From contig NZ_JAASHM010000006.1 of NCBI RefSeq assembly GCF_019734195.1, positions 62,001 to 126,000 of the forward strand: a stretch of 64,000 nucleotides of DNA, read 5' to 3'. The notes under the pieces were generated by a model. It worked only from the letters and a program-made list of their open reading frames with translations, had not been told where the DNA came from and made no database searches. How positions within the stretch are numbered: the first letter of the stretch is position 1; the number at the start of each line of letters is the position of its first letter. Below are positions 9,544 through 19,475 of this stretch, piece after piece. Made by a program: the position numbers and the translations under genes. This DNA comes from Clostridium sp. K13 (GTDB lineage Bacteria; Bacillota; Clostridia; Clostridiales; Clostridiaceae).

Positions 9544-10476
9544 TTATTTATTTCTTCTTACTCTTTCCTCCTTAGCATATTGTAAATATGCTGAAATATC
9601 TGCAGGACCTGCAATAATTTTTCTAGTTACCCAAAGAGAGCCTGTATCTTGTGCATCTATTATCCACTTTACTAATTTTATTTTTCCTTTTTCTATTTCA
9701 ATAGCTGTAATAGACACTGGATAAACACAACATCCATCATTGAAATATGGTGGATCATATAAATCTGGAAATCTACTATTATGGGTATGTCCGCAAATAA
9801 TCATTGTACAATTGTCTCTAGCCCAATTTTGTAACTTTATATCTACCCTGCTTCTTTTAGTTTTACTTTTTGCTGATCTTGTTGGATCTTTAAATCCAGC
9901 TACACCATTTAAAAATCTCCATATATATCTAACTAAAAATTCGTTTACCTTCCATATTTCATTATTACAAAAATCTATTTGATGCCCATGAGTAACTAAT
10001 ATCTTTTCTTCAAGAGGTTTATACAATAAATTTATTCCTGCATAATACTGATTATTATTTATAAATTTAATAAACTCTTTACCATAATTAGCACCTATTT
10101 TTCTTAAAGATTTTTCTTGTTTTTTAATGAAATTTTTTTGTTTTTTTATAAAATCATGATTACCATAAATACAGTAAATATCATTTTTACTCTTAAATTT
10201 ATTAAATAATTTATATATATCATCATAAAAATATGCTATTTCATTAAAATTTTTATTTTTCCATAATTCATCTCCATCACCAACTTCTATATAAGTATAA
10301 TTGTTTTTTAAATAATATTTTAGTGCTGTTATATATATATTTCTATTTGGTAAAAGAGAATCTGCATATGTTCCATCACCTCTATGAACATCTGAAATTA
10401 ATACAATTTTACTATCATTATTAAACTCTAAAGTAAATCCATTATCATAAATATCTTTTAATTCTTTCTCTGACAT
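9544..10476 (-). CDS. calcineurin-like metallophosphoesterase
   Basis: The two-metal motifs are in order: SDVHRGDG, EVGDGDELW, YGNHDF, VTHGHQID and CGHTHNSR. This is the phosphoesterase fold of the UDP-diacylglucosamine hydrolase-like group; since the organism appears to be Gram-positive, lipid A is not expected to be the substrate, and it may be a nucleotide or phospholipid phosphatase. The start at 10476 (ATG, GGGGA upstream) is preferred to an in-frame TTG at 10494. Length is then 310 residues. No membrane segment is seen. Confidence 0.82.
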   Translation of the reverse strand: MSEKELKDIYDNGFTLEFNNDSKIVLISDVHRGDGTYADSLLPNRNIYITALKYYLKNNYTYIEVGDGDELWKNKNFNEIAYFYDDIYKLFNKFKSKNDIYCIYGNHDFIKKQKNFIKKQEKSLRKIGANYGKEFIKFINNNQYYAGINLLYKPLEEKILVTHGHQIDFCNNEIWKVNEFLVRYIWRFLNGVAGFKDPTRSAKSKTKRSRVDIKLQNWARDNCTMIICGHTHNSRFPDLYDPPYFNDGCCVYPVSITAIEIEKGKIKLVKWIIDAQDTGSLWVTRKIIAGPADISAYLQYAKEERVRRNK

Positions 10477-10644
10477 ATAATCCCCATTTTTCAATATTAT
10501 ATGGTTATATTATGAATTTAATTTACTATTTGATAATTTTTATAATTATTTATATAAATTTTGAACTGATAGCACAAACTATAGTAAGACTTATTTGTAT
10601 ATTAAATTTCTGAATTAACAAAAGAAAAATAAGGAGTAATGAAA

Positions 10645-11817
10645 ATGAATAACTTATTACTAAAAAGAAATCAATTTTTATATAAGATAACTTCATTTAT
10701 TTTAATTTTATCAAATTTAAGCTGTCTTACTGTAAAAGCATTAGAATCTCCTGAAAATAGTATTAATACATTTCAGCAAGAATTAACTAATATTTCTATT
10801 GAAACTGATGATAATAATGAATTAAAACAACAATTTCAACCTTTAATAGAAAATATTTTTTTAAATAGAAATTCAGCTATATTAACTAGAGATTGTGAAG
10901 GTTTAAAAGAATTTTATGATTTAGATAAAAAGGTTGGAAAATGGGCTTATGAAAATGAAGTTACTAAAACTAAATATTTTACTAACTGGTGTGAGAAACA
11001 ATCTGTTTCATTTACAAGAATAAACTCAATAATTAAAGTTTCAAAAGTTAACGAAATAGAAAAGGATACCTATAATGTTATTTGTTATGCATGCACAAAG
11101 TTTTGTTACAGCTACGAGGATGAACCTAATATTGAAAACTACTTTAAGCTTGGAACATGTCATTATATAAATCTAAAAAAAGATAATGATAAATATATAA
11201 TTATAAAAGAATGGTATACTGATCCATTAGCTGATTCACTTGAACTTGACAATATAAATTGTTCTGAAATTAAAACTACTATTTTATCTCACACAAAACC
11301 TGATTTTACAATAGATGAAAGAACTCAAAAAGCTATTGACTACGCTCATGAATACTGTGGTATTAGCGATAATGAAGAACATCTATTTAAATATAATAAA
11401 GAATATAAAAATTTTAATCCAGATGGTGGAGATTGTGCTAATTTTGCATCTCAAATTATGTTTGAAGGTGGAGGATTTAAAAAAAATGATATATGGAATT
11501 ACTGTAATAAAAGTGCTACAAAGGCATGGATTAATGCACAAGGCTTTAAAAACTATTTAATAAATAGTGGCCGAGGCTCATATATTGCAAAAGGCTACTA
11601 TTGTGAAACATATAAAGATTCTTTTAATCTTAGACCTGGAGATATTGTTGCTTATGAAAAGAAAGGAAGAATAACTCATGTTTCTACTGTTACTGGATTA
11701 GATTCTAAAGGTTATCCTTTAGTAACTTGTCATAATACTGATAGAATGCTAGTACCTTATGATTTAGGTTGGAGCAATAGTAATATTAAATTCCATTTTA
11801 TAGATGTACATTATTAA
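10645..11817 (+). CDS. secreted protein with putative amidase (Amidase_6-type) domain
   Basis: A signal peptide occupies about residues 1-34 (hydrophobic stretch FILILSNLSCL, cleavage near VKALES). The middle region has an NTF2-like look; the C-terminal 140 residues match the clostridial amidase domain: DYAHEYCG, DGGDCANFASQ with the likely nucleophilic cysteine, PGDIVAYE, THVSTVTG and CHNTDR. Such NlpC/CHAP-like folds usually cleave cell-wall peptides, but activity is inferred. Two ATGs at 10639 and 10645 compete; the second is 8 nt from GGAG and preferred. Confidence 0.75.
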   Translation: MNNLLLKRNQFLYKITSFILILSNLSCLTVKALESPENSINTFQQELTNISIETDDNNELKQQFQPLIENIFLNRNSAILTRDCEGLKEFYDLDKKVGKWAYENEVTKTKYFTNWCEKQSVSFTRINSIIKVSKVNEIEKDTYNVICYACTKFCYSYEDEPNIENYFKLGTCHYINLKKDNDKYIIIKEWYTDPLADSLELDNINCSEIKTTILSHTKPDFTIDERTQKAIDYAHEYCGISDNEEHLFKYNKEYKNFNPDGGDCANFASQIMFEGGGFKKNDIWNYCNKSATKAWINAQGFKNYLINSGRGSYIAKGYYCETYKDSFNLRPGDIVAYEKKGRITHVSTVTGLDSKGYPLVTCHNTDRMLVPYDLGWSNSNIKFHFIDVHY

Positions 11818-11830
11818 TTATAAATTTAAT

Positions 11831-11927
11831 AAATGGATAATTAAGGTTGGAACTACTATGGCAGTTCCTTCAAAATATATATTTTTTAGAAACTCCCTAA
11901 GTAGTTCATTCCCTTAATTATCCATTT
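11831..11927. repeat. 97-bp palindromic intergenic element (MITE-like or large hairpin)
   Basis: The ends are perfect 16-bp inverted repeats (11831-11846 with 11912-11927, outer sequence AAATGGATAATTAAGG). A nested pair GAACTAC / GTAGTTC extends the hairpin inward. It lies between convergent genes and may act as a terminator or be a small non-autonomous element. A separate perfect 10-bp hairpin with a TTT loop follows at 11941-11963. Confidence 0.6.
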
Positions 11928-11962
11928 TCCATTACTTATTAATAAATTACTTTGTAATTTAT

Positions 11963-14062
11963 TTAAAAGATGTGGAAACTTAAAATTACCATACCAAATA
12001 CAATAGAAACTATAGACATTAATTTAATCAATATATTAATAGCTGGTCCTGACGTATCTTTAAATGGATCTCCAACTGTATCTCCAACAACAGCACCTTT
12101 ATGACATTCTGAACCTTTACCTCCAAAATTGCCAGCTTCTATATGCTTTTTAGCATTATCCCAAGCTCCACCTGAATTAGACATCATAACCGCTAAAACA
12201 AATCCAGAAATAGTTGCTCCAGCTAATAATCCTGCAACACCATTAGGCCCTAAAATTATACCAACTGCTAATGGACTTATAATTGCTATTGCAGCAATTA
12301 CAAGAAGTTCTTTTTGAGATGATTTTGTACAAATATCAACGCAAGAAGCATAATCTGGTTCTGCTTTTCCTTCCATTAAACCTTTTATTTCTTTAAATTG
12401 TCTTCTTACTTCTACAACTATTTTACTTGCAGCCCTTCCAACAGCACTCATAGTGCAAGATGAAAATGCGAAAGTAACCATTGCTCCAATAAATGCCCCA
12501 ATTAAAACTTGAGGATTTAATATTGATAAATCAAATTCAAATGCTAAATTATTAGTTATAGCCATTTGTTCAATTGAATTTTTGTATGCTGCTATAAATG
12601 CTAATGCTGTTAATGCAGCTGATCCAATTGCAAATCCCTTTCCTGTTGCTGCAGTTGTATTTCCTAAAGAATCTAATGCATCAGTTCTATCTCTTACTTC
12701 ATGAGGTAATCCAGCCATTTCTGCTATCCCCCCTGCATTATCTGCAACAGGTCCATAAGCATCAGTAGCTAAAGTTATTCCTAAAGTAGATAACATTCCT
12801 ACTGATGATATTGCTATCCCAAAAAGACCCATATTAAAATTATTAAATCCTCCTGATGCAACAAAACTAATTAAGATAGAACAACCTATAATAATAACAG
12901 GTGCTGCAGTAGACTTCATACCTACTGATAAACCAGTAATTATTACAGTTGCAGGTCCTGTTTTTGATGACTCTGCAATACTCTTTGTAGGATTATAATT
13001 ATCGCTAGTATAATATTCAGTAAAGAATCCAATTAATAATCCAGCAATAAGACCACATAAAATTGAGAAATAAACACCAATATTTTCTCTTCCTAAAATG
13101 TTATTTACTATAAAGTAAGATGCTATAGCAATAACTATTGCAGAAAAATATGTGCCTCTTCTTAATGCACTTAACAACGCTTTTTGTGATACATCTTCTT
13201 TAGACTTAACAAAGAAACTACCAACTATTGAAGCCATTACTCCAATAGAAGCAATAACTATAGGAATTGCAGCACCATTTACTGATAAACCTGCAGCTAC
13301 AGCTAATGCACAAGATGATAAAATTGAACCAACATATGACTCATAAAGATCTGCTCCCATACCAGCTACATCACCTACGTTATCACCTACATTATCTGCT
13401 ATAACAGCTGGATTTCTTGGATCATCTTCTGGAATACCAATTTCAACTTTTCCTACTAAATCAGCCCCTACATCAGCTGCCTTTGTAAATATACCACCAC
13501 CAACTCTTGCAAAAAGAGCCATTGATGATGCACCCATACTAAACGTTAACATTGTTGTTGTTATTATAGTAATTCTTTGATCTACTGGAATTGCTCCATA
13601 ATACCAATTTAAAATAAAATACCAAATACTTAAATCAGTTAATGCTAATCCAACAACAATTAATCCCATTACTGCTCCACTTGAAAATGCTACTCTTAAT
13701 CCACTATTTAAGCTTTTAGTACATGCATTTGCAGTTCTACTATTAGAGTTTGTAGCAATTTTCATTCCCAAATATCCACTTAATCCTGAAAAAATACCTC
13801 CAGTTAAAAATGCAAATGGCATAAAAATACTAACAAATTTAAATTGAGCTAATATAAATAAAATAATAAACATAATTGCAAAAAATATTCCAACACCTTT
13901 ATACTGACGCCTTAAAAATGCATTGGCCCCTTTTCTTATGCTACTTGCAATGTACTTCATCCTATCGGTACCTTCATCAACTTTAAATATTGTGTAAGTA
14001 TAAAATGCAGCAAAAATTAATGCCAAACTTGCTCCTACTGGTGCAAAAACTATTAAGTTCAT
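11963..14062 (-). CDS. hppA: membrane-bound ion-translocating pyrophosphatase
   Basis: This 699-residue protein has about 16 hydrophobic segments and the family's catalytic signature [20 protein letters not shown] followed by [19 protein letters not shown]. It hydrolyses pyrophosphate and pumps H+ or Na+ across the membrane. The subfamily marker reads [14 protein letters not shown], with alanine where K+-independent enzymes have lysine, so it should be K+-dependent. K+-dependent clostridial members are often Na+ pumps; that part is inference. The ribosome site is GGGGGAG. It is monocistronic. Confidence 0.95.
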   Translation of the reverse strand: MNLIVFAPVGASLALIFAAFYTYTIFKVDEGTDRMKYIASSIRKGANAFLRRQYKGVGIFFAIMFIILFILAQFKFVSIFMPFAFLTGGIFSGLSGYLGMKIATNSNSRTANACTKSLNSGLRVAFSSGAVMGLIVVGLALTDLSIWYFILNWYYGAIPVDQRITIITTTMLTFSMGASSMALFARVGGGIFTKAADVGADLVGKVEIGIPEDDPRNPAVIADNVGDNVGDVAGMGADLYESYVGSILSSCALAVAAGLSVNGAAIPIVIASIGVMASIVGSFFVKSKEDVSQKALLSALRRGTYFSAIVIAIASYFIVNNILGRENIGVYFSILCGLIAGLLIGFFTEYYTSDNYNPTKSIAESSKTGPATVIITGLSVGMKSTAAPVIIIGCSILISFVASGGFNNFNMGLFGIAISSVGMLSTLGITLATDAYGPVADNAGGIAEMAGLPHEVRDRTDALDSLGNTTAATGKGFAIGSAALTALAFIAAYKNSIEQMAITNNLAFEFDLSILNPQVLIGAFIGAMVTFAFSSCTMSAVGRAASKIVVEVRRQFKEIKGLMEGKAEPDYASCVDICTKSSQKELLVIAAIAIISPLAVGIILGPNGVAGLLAGATISGFVLAVMMSNSGGAWDNAKKHIEAGNFGGKGSECHKGAVVGDTVGDPFKDTSGPAINILIKLMSIVSIVFGMVILSFHIF

Positions 14063-14215
14063 AATTTCTCTCCCCCTCTTTTAAAATAATTTTTATACTT
14101 TATTATAATCATTCTATTTACATAATAGAATTTAAATAATAATCAATATTCCTGATATTATGACATTAATTTAACAAATAAAATTTAAATAGACCTTTGT
14201 TTTTAAAATATTAAA

Positions 14216-14267
14216 AAGCAATACAAAATATACCATTATCATAAAAATAATATATTTTATATTGCTT
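14216..14267. repeat. 17-bp imperfect hairpin, possible terminator
   Basis: Arms 14216-14232 and 14251-14267 pair with one mismatch around an 18-nt loop. It lies downstream of the small minus-strand gene ending at 14292 and upstream of hppA. No long T-run follows, so terminator function is uncertain. Confidence 0.4.
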
Positions 14268-14291
14268 ACAATTTTTATTATTATCTATATT

Positions 14292-14441
14292 TTAAAAGCC
14301 CTTTTTCTTGGCTTCAATACCACTTTCATTAAGAGCAGGTTCTTCTATTGTTGTAATATATTGATTTTTAGGATTATTATTTTGAGTTTTTACTCCATTC
14401 TTTAAATAATTTTCTTTAGTATATTCTCTCTTATTTTTCAT
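14292..14441 (-). CDS. small hypothetical protein, 49 residues
   Basis: An ATG at 14441, preceded by AAGGAG, opens a 49-codon frame. The product is hydrophilic, rich in Lys and Asn, with a central QNNNPKNQYITTIEEPALN and a basic end KKKGF. I know no function. Its ribosome site and codon use like the neighbours support it as a real gene; it lies 30 nt downstream of another tiny gene in the same direction. Confidence 0.55.
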   Translation of the reverse strand: MKNKREYTKENYLKNGVKTQNNNPKNQYITTIEEPALNESGIEAKKKGF

Positions 14442-14471
14442 ATTATCTCCTTACACACTATATAAAATCAA

Positions 14472-14624
14472 TTAAAATCTAGGATCTATCTCATCTCTTT
14501 GTATACGTTTTAAATCTTTTAATCTTAAATGTGTTGTATCCATTATTTTTTCCCAAGACTCACCATCAATAATCATTCTTTTCGCTACGTCTCTACTTAA
14601 AAGTGTATCTAACTTCTTCATCAT
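14472..14624 (-). CDS. small hypothetical protein, 50 residues
   Basis: A very strong ribosome site AAAGGAGG stands 6 nt before ATG at 14624 (a second ATG follows at once). The predicted protein is largely helical and charged: LLSRDVAKRMIIDGESW, then LRLKDLKRIQRDE. The helix-turn-like spacing could suit DNA or protein binding, but no family is recognised. It probably shares a transcript with the 49-residue gene downstream. Confidence 0.6.
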   Translation of the reverse strand: MMKKLDTLLSRDVAKRMIIDGESWEKIMDTTHLRLKDLKRIQRDEIDPRF

Positions 14625-14783
14625 TACAACCTCCTTTTATCTTTTGATACTATTATTTTATGGCTTTTTATAAAACTTATTCGAGTTATTAATTTCAAAA
14701 ACTTACATTAAATTAATTTTATTTTTAGTAATAAAAAAAAATTTTATTAATATAATTTAACATAATGAAAGGAGAGATGAAAA

Positions 14784-14939
14784 ATGAGTAAACAAAAACG
14801 TGGAAAATACATTAAAACACTTCCTAACTGGAGAGGAACTTGTCCTATATGTGGTAGAAAAAGAGTAAAATTAGTTTGGACTAAAAAAGACGAAGAGGGT
14901 AATACAATTAATATTTGTAAAAAATGCTCCCTTACTTAA
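14784..14939 (+). CDS. small zinc-ribbon protein, 51 residues
   Basis: Preceded by AAAGGAGAG, this frame encodes a basic protein with two cysteine pairs, CPICG and CKKC, 27 residues apart, the pattern of a zinc ribbon. The start SKQKRGKYIKTLPNWRGTC is strongly positive. Such minimal zinc ribbons commonly bind nucleic acid or protein; the exact role is unknown. It has its own terminator and no cotranscribed neighbour. Confidence 0.7.
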   Translation: MSKQKRGKYIKTLPNWRGTCPICGRKRVKLVWTKKDEEGNTINICKKCSLT

Positions 14940-14960
14940 ATATTTTAAATATTTATTTAT

Positions 14961-14999
14961 AAAAGGTATAGTAAAAAAATATTTACTATACCTTTTTTG
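14961..14999. terminator. bidirectional terminator
   Basis: Stem AAAGGTATAGTAAA with TTTACTATACCTTT, followed by TTT on the plus strand and by A-rich sequence that gives T's on the minus strand. It separates the zinc-ribbon gene from the convergent YgiQ gene. Confidence 0.85.
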
Positions 15000-15008
15000 C
15001 ATTATTTA

Positions 15009-17009
15009 TTAACGTGTTCTACTATTTTTCCCTTTAGAACTTCTATTATTTTTAAAATTTCTAGAATCTTTATTTTGCTTAAAGTTATTTCTTCTTTCTT
15101 TATTTGAAGAATTTTTATTACTTTGTTTTCCATTGTTTCTTGAAGAATTTTTGCCTTTTGAATTCCACTTAGATTTTGGTCTAACTAATCCATGTGATTC
15201 TTTATATCTTTGCTCCTTAGATTTTATTAAACACTTAGGTCCATTACCTATTAAATCCTCTCTTCCAGCCTTCATTAAAGCATCATAAACTATATTATAA
15301 TTCTTTGGATTACTAAACTGTAAAAGTGCTCTTTGCATAGCTTTTTCTTCTTTAGTCTTAGGAACATATACAGGCTTCATTGTTATAGGATCTAAACCAG
15401 TATAGAAAATTGTAGTTGATAAAGTCCCTGGTGTTGGATAGAAATCTTGTACTTGTTCTGGTTGGTATTTTATATCTCTTAAGTATTCTGCAAGTTCTAT
15501 TGCTTCCTTTAATGTACTTCCTGGATGACTTGACATTAAGTATGGAATAATATATTGTTTTTTTCCAGCTTTTTCAGTTAATTTAAAGAACTTTTGTCTA
15601 AATTGCTCATAAGTTTTTCCTGCTGGTTTTCCCATATGCTTTAATACTTCTTCAGATACATGCTCTGGTGCAACTTTTAATTGACCACTTACATGATGTT
15701 CAACTAATTCTTTAAAGAATGTATCATCCTTATCAGCCATTACGTAATCATATCTTATTCCTGAACGTACAAATACCTTTTTTATTTTAGGTAAACTTCT
15801 TACACTTCTTAGTACATCTATAAATTCCTTATGATCTACCTCCATATTCTTACATACGCCTGGACTTAAACATTGTTTAGTTTTACATGCACCTATAGTT
15901 AATTGATGTTTGCATGCTGGTTTTCTAAAGTTTGCTGTAGGTCCACCAACATCATGAATATATCCTTTGAAATCCTTCATTTCTGTCATTTCTTTTGCTT
16001 CTTTTACTATTGATTCTTTACTTCTACTTTGAACAGCTCTTCCTTGGTGGAATGTTATTGCACAGAATGAACAGTTTCCAAAGCATCCTCTTGATCCTAC
16101 TATACTAAACTTAACTTCTTCTAATGCAGGAATTCCACCCATTGATTCGTAAATAGGGTGATATTCTTTTGTAAATGGTAAATCATAAACAGCATCTAAT
16201 TCTTCTCTGTTTAAAATAACTTCTGGTTTGTTTACTACTAAGAATTTATCACCTTGATCCTGAACTATGGTTCTTCCTCTCATAGGATCTTGCTCTTGAT
16301 ATGTAACCTTAAAAGCTTCGCAATATTTAATTTTATCGCTAGAAACCTCTTTATATGAAGGAATGACAATATGATCTTCATATATTTCATCTAAGCTATC
16401 AGCTAAATAACATGTTCCAGGTATATGTCTTATGTACTTTGCCTCAAATCCTTCATTTAAATAATTAGCAACTTCTACAATTTGCTTCTCACTCATTCCA
16501 TATATTAAAAGATCAGCTCCACTATCTGTTAATATTGACTTTCTAACTTTATCAGACCAGTAATCATAATGAGCAAATCTTCTAAGACTTGCTTCTACTC
16601 CACCAATACAAATATTTATATTTTTATATGCTTCTCTAATCTTATTACAGTATACTATAGTCGCTCTATCAGGTCTAAGGCCCATTTTTCCGCCTGGAGA
16701 ATATAAATCTTTCTCTCTTACTCTCTTACTTACAGTGTAATGATTAACCATAGAATCCATATTCCCCGCATTAACTAAAAAGGCAAGTCTAGGTCTTCCA
16801 AGCTTCATAAAATCATCTGTACTATGCCAATCTGGTTGAGCTATAATACCTACCTTATATCCTGCATGTTCTAGTACTCTAGAAATAACTGCAGTACCAA
16901 AACTATGATGGTCAACATATGCATCTCCTGTTACTATTATGAAGTCACATTGTTCCCAATTTCTTTCCTCCATATCAACCTTACTTATCGGTAAAAATTT
17001 ATTATTCAT
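15009..17009 (-). CDS. YgiQ-family radical SAM protein
   Basis: 666 residues, the usual length for YgiQ/UPF0313. An N-terminal cobalamin-binding-like domain comes first, then the radical SAM cluster motif [17 protein letters not shown] (CxxxCxxC) near residue 310 and a cysteine-rich insert around [19 protein letters not shown]. The last 70 residues are a basic, Asn/Ser/Lys-rich tail that may bind RNA. The reaction of the family is not established. A long gap of 277 bp upstream holds nothing I can name. Confidence 0.88.
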   Translation of the reverse strand: MNNKFLPISKVDMEERNWEQCDFIIVTGDAYVDHHSFGTAVISRVLEHAGYKVGIIAQPDWHSTDDFMKLGRPRLAFLVNAGNMDSMVNHYTVSKRVREKDLYSPGGKMGLRPDRATIVYCNKIREAYKNINICIGGVEASLRRFAHYDYWSDKVRKSILTDSGADLLIYGMSEKQIVEVANYLNEGFEAKYIRHIPGTCYLADSLDEIYEDHIVIPSYKEVSSDKIKYCEAFKVTYQEQDPMRGRTIVQDQGDKFLVVNKPEVILNREELDAVYDLPFTKEYHPIYESMGGIPALEEVKFSIVGSRGCFGNCSFCAITFHQGRAVQSRSKESIVKEAKEMTEMKDFKGYIHDVGGPTANFRKPACKHQLTIGACKTKQCLSPGVCKNMEVDHKEFIDVLRSVRSLPKIKKVFVRSGIRYDYVMADKDDTFFKELVEHHVSGQLKVAPEHVSEEVLKHMGKPAGKTYEQFRQKFFKLTEKAGKKQYIIPYLMSSHPGSTLKEAIELAEYLRDIKYQPEQVQDFYPTPGTLSTTIFYTGLDPITMKPVYVPKTKEEKAMQRALLQFSNPKNYNIVYDALMKAGREDLIGNGPKCLIKSKEQRYKESHGLVRPKSKWNSKGKNSSRNNGKQSNKNSSNKERRNNFKQNKDSRNFKNNRSSKGKNSRTR

Positions 17010-17286
17010 TTAATCACATCTTTCATTATTTTCTTTTCGCATCTATTTAAAATACTTTTTTCTTATAATTCGACATCTATTAATATACCATCTAATTTTA
17101 TTCTTGTTAATACTTCATGTGAAATTACCATAATATTTATTTATAACTTAATTATTTCCTAATATATAATTTTAAATCTTTTAATTCTTTTTAAATAAAA
17201 AAAAATAAAACTTGATTTAACTTTTCTTATTATTATTATTATAAGAAATTTTTATCAAGGTTTATTTTTTATAAATTTATGTTATT

Positions 17287-17925
17287 TTAAAAAGATAATG
17301 TATTACTTAAATAGGTTCCCAATCTTTTCAGCATAAATGGATTTTTGTCTATACCATCAAATAATGCTAATATTTGATTCTTATTTAAATCCATATGATT
17401 TTCTAATTCGTCAAGCATATTATCATCCTCAAATTCTCGTACTAGTTCCTTTCCTATATCATTTACATTTTTAAAGAATTCTAATTTGCTAAATATTCCA
17501 AAGTTTTTATTTCCTCTTGAATTTGTTATATTAATAAATTTTTTAAATTTATCTAAAGTAAAATTATTTTTTAAATTATTTATTATTTCATAATCATGTC
17601 TTATTTCTCTTAAAATATCACACTTTTCATTATTATCAGTTTCTTCAATAAGATCTATAGTCTCATAATCATCTAATGCATCTAAAAATATTGTATCTTC
17701 TTCTCTTCCAAAAGCTTTAGTTATATAAGTTGATGGTATTACAACAAACTTAATAAATCCAATAAGCTCTTGTGTTGATTTAAATGAATACCAGTTACAA
17801 AAGAAATCTCTACTATAAGAATTTATTAAAGAAAACTTTAGTACATATGCATTAGGTTTAATATCTGCATTATCCTGATTCACTAAATAATTTTGCCAAT
17901 AATAAATTAAATCATACTTTTTCAA
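17287..17925 (-). CDS. hypothetical protein, 212 residues
   Basis: No family recognised. The start is taken as TTG at 17925 because GGGAGGTG lies 5 nt upstream; a longer frame from GTG at 17943 has no site. The product is acidic and soluble, with aromatic N-terminus (KKYDLIYYWQNYLV), an acidic middle (LDALDDYETIDLIEE) and a C-terminal helix-rich part. No signal peptide, cysteine motif or membrane segment. It stands alone between two intergenic gaps. Confidence 0.65.
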   Translation of the reverse strand: MKKYDLIYYWQNYLVNQDNADIKPNAYVLKFSLINSYSRDFFCNWYSFKSTQELIGFIKFVVIPSTYITKAFGREEDTIFLDALDDYETIDLIEETDNNEKCDILREIRHDYEIINNLKNNFTLDKFKKFINITNSRGNKNFGIFSKLEFFKNVNDIGKELVREFEDDNMLDELENHMDLNKNQILALFDGIDKNPFMLKRLGTYLSNTLSF

Positions 17926-18089
17926 GACTACACCTCCCAACACTATACATTATTGTTTCTTTTAGCTTGTACATTTGTATATATAAAACTTCTTTTTATA
18001 TTTTATGATTATGATTTATAACATTATTTTATCCATAATTTATATTTTTATTACTAATTCCCAATCTCCCTCCCCCTAAAACTTAAATT

Positions 18090-18118
18090 TAAAGCTACAA
18101 AAAATTATGTAGCTTTAG
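18090..18118. terminator. hairpin after the amidase gene
   Basis: TAAAGCTACA pairs with TGTAGCTTTA around a 9-nt A-rich loop just beyond the amidase stop codon. The minus-strand T-tract (TTTAAGTTTT) is moderate. Confidence 0.55.
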
Positions 18119-18120
18119 AT

Positions 18121-18861
18121 TTAATCAACTTTTGAAAGTTCTTCACAATATTTATCTACAGATTGTGAAACACATTCCATTAAAAGTTTTTGATATGATG
18201 GATCTGATAACATCTTATCTTCGTTATAATTACTCATAAATCCCATTTCTAATATAACTACCGGTACTCTAGACCAATTAAATCCTGTTATATCACTTCT
18301 TTCAAATATTCCATTAACTTTAACATTATTATCTTGTAATTTTTGTTTTAAAATCTCAGCATATCTATTACTTTCACAATAAATATTTTTAGTATGCTGA
18401 CCATCTTTTGATGGCACTAAAATTGTTGCTCCAGTTTTTCCACCATCATTAATGCTATCACAATGAATTCTAATTGTAATATTAGCATTTGCATTATTAG
18501 CAATTTCAGCCCTCTCCGCGTTACTAATATTAACATCCTCTGTTTCTCTAGTCATAATCACATTATAGTTTTTTTGAATTAATAACTCTTTTAATATCAT
18601 TGCTGCTTCTAAATTAACAACATGTTCTGCTTTCTTTGTTGCAACTCCAGCAGTTCCCGATGATACTCTTGGTTTTTTATTACTAGAACCAGGTGCAACA
18701 GGTTCACCTTTACTATCTCCCTTCCCTTGATGACCTGGATCTATACATACCGTAAAACTCTCACTTTTTTCACCTAATTTATAAGCTTTTATAGTAATTG
18801 GTGTAATTAAATTAAATATAATTAATATACATATTAAAGATATAAAAATTTTTTTTCTCAT
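18121..18861 (-). CDS. N-acetylmuramoyl-L-alanine amidase (Amidase_3), membrane-anchored or secreted
   Basis: An N-terminal hydrophobic segment (about residues 5-25) acts as signal peptide or anchor. The zinc site of Amidase_3 is visible: CIDPGHQG, the glutamate of VNLEAAMIL, IRIHCDS, and the catalytic VVILEMGFMSN. It cleaves the bond between N-acetylmuramic acid and L-alanine in peptidoglycan. There is no SPOR, SLH or other wall-binding domain, so it resembles compact CwlD-like amidases; a sporulation role is possible but not shown. Confidence 0.88.
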   Translation of the reverse strand: MRKKIFISLICILIIFNLITPITIKAYKLGEKSESFTVCIDPGHQGKGDSKGEPVAPGSSNKKPRVSSGTAGVATKKAEHVVNLEAAMILKELLIQKNYNVIMTRETEDVNISNAERAEIANNANANITIRIHCDSINDGGKTGATILVPSKDGQHTKNIYCESNRYAEILKQKLQDNNVKVNGIFERSDITGFNWSRVPVVILEMGFMSNYNEDKMLSDPSYQKLLMECVSQSVDKYCEELSKVD

Positions 18862-18879
18862 TATTCCTCCATTTATTTT

Positions 18880-18919
18880 AATTAATTAAGAGGCCAATAC
18901 TTAAGTATTTAGCCTCTTA
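18880..18919. terminator. terminator at the end of the urease operon
   Basis: TAAGAGGC and GCCTCTTA (18887-18894, 18912-18919) form a stem extended by AATACTT / AAGTATT inside. It lies directly after the ureI stop codon; the minus-strand tail is TTAATTAATT. Confidence 0.6.
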
Positions 18920-18926
18920 TATTTTT

Positions 18927-19439
18927 TTATTTAGGGTACATATTTATTAGTAATAAGAATCCTGGAATCCAAGCAGTAAATATTCCATCAAATACTGATA
19001 GATATCCTACAAACTTTCCTAAATTCTTTTTCATTACAAGTTCTATAAATCCAGTTAGCCATAATAATCCCCATAATAACCATATAAAGATCCAATATAT
19101 ATTTCCAACTGTAAAGTCTATAAATTTTAAAGTACTACCATCGATAAATGCTAAAGGTATAGTATTTATTGCAACAAATAAGCAATACCAGCCATATAAC
19201 CTTCCATCCAAATTAAAAATACTTCTTGCTGCAATATAGAGATAAGTAAAGCCAAATAATAATCCTGTTCCTGCAGCAAAATAATTACCTTGTATTACTG
19301 CTACTATATTTAAAATGAAGGACAACATACCAGTAAATACATTAAATACAGCACTTGATTTGGCATCTACATCAGAAAGCCTTCCTATTCCATTTAAAAT
19401 AAGAACTACTCCAACATAGATTAAAACTACGCCTAACAT
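18927..19439 (-). CDS. ureI: AmiS/UreI-family urea channel
   Basis: 170 residues with six hydrophobic segments, the size and topology of AmiS/UreI channels; typical stretches are LIYVGVVLILNGIGRL and WLLWGLLWLTGFIEL. The family passes urea or short amides across the membrane; in Helicobacter pylori UreI opens at acid pH. Its place as last gene of the urease operon, 36 nt after the ammonium transporter, makes urea the likely substrate. Whether this channel is proton-gated cannot be read from the sequence; the short loops hold few histidines. Confidence 0.85.
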   Translation of the reverse strand: MLGVVLIYVGVVLILNGIGRLSDVDAKSSAVFNVFTGMLSFILNIVAVIQGNYFAAGTGLLFGFTYLYIAARSIFNLDGRLYGWYCLFVAINTIPLAFIDGSTLKFIDFTVGNIYWIFIWLLWGLLWLTGFIELVMKKNLGKFVGYLSVFDGIFTAWIPGFLLLINMYPK

Positions 19440-19475
19440 ATTTCTCCTCCTTTGTGTTTTCTATAAAATATCTTA

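Noticed and set aside
12129-13346. Plus-strand frames within hppA
   Set aside because: They are opposite-strand shadows of a well-conserved membrane protein and lack ribosome sites. The same holds for the plus-strand frames opposite aspS, relA, secD and topB.
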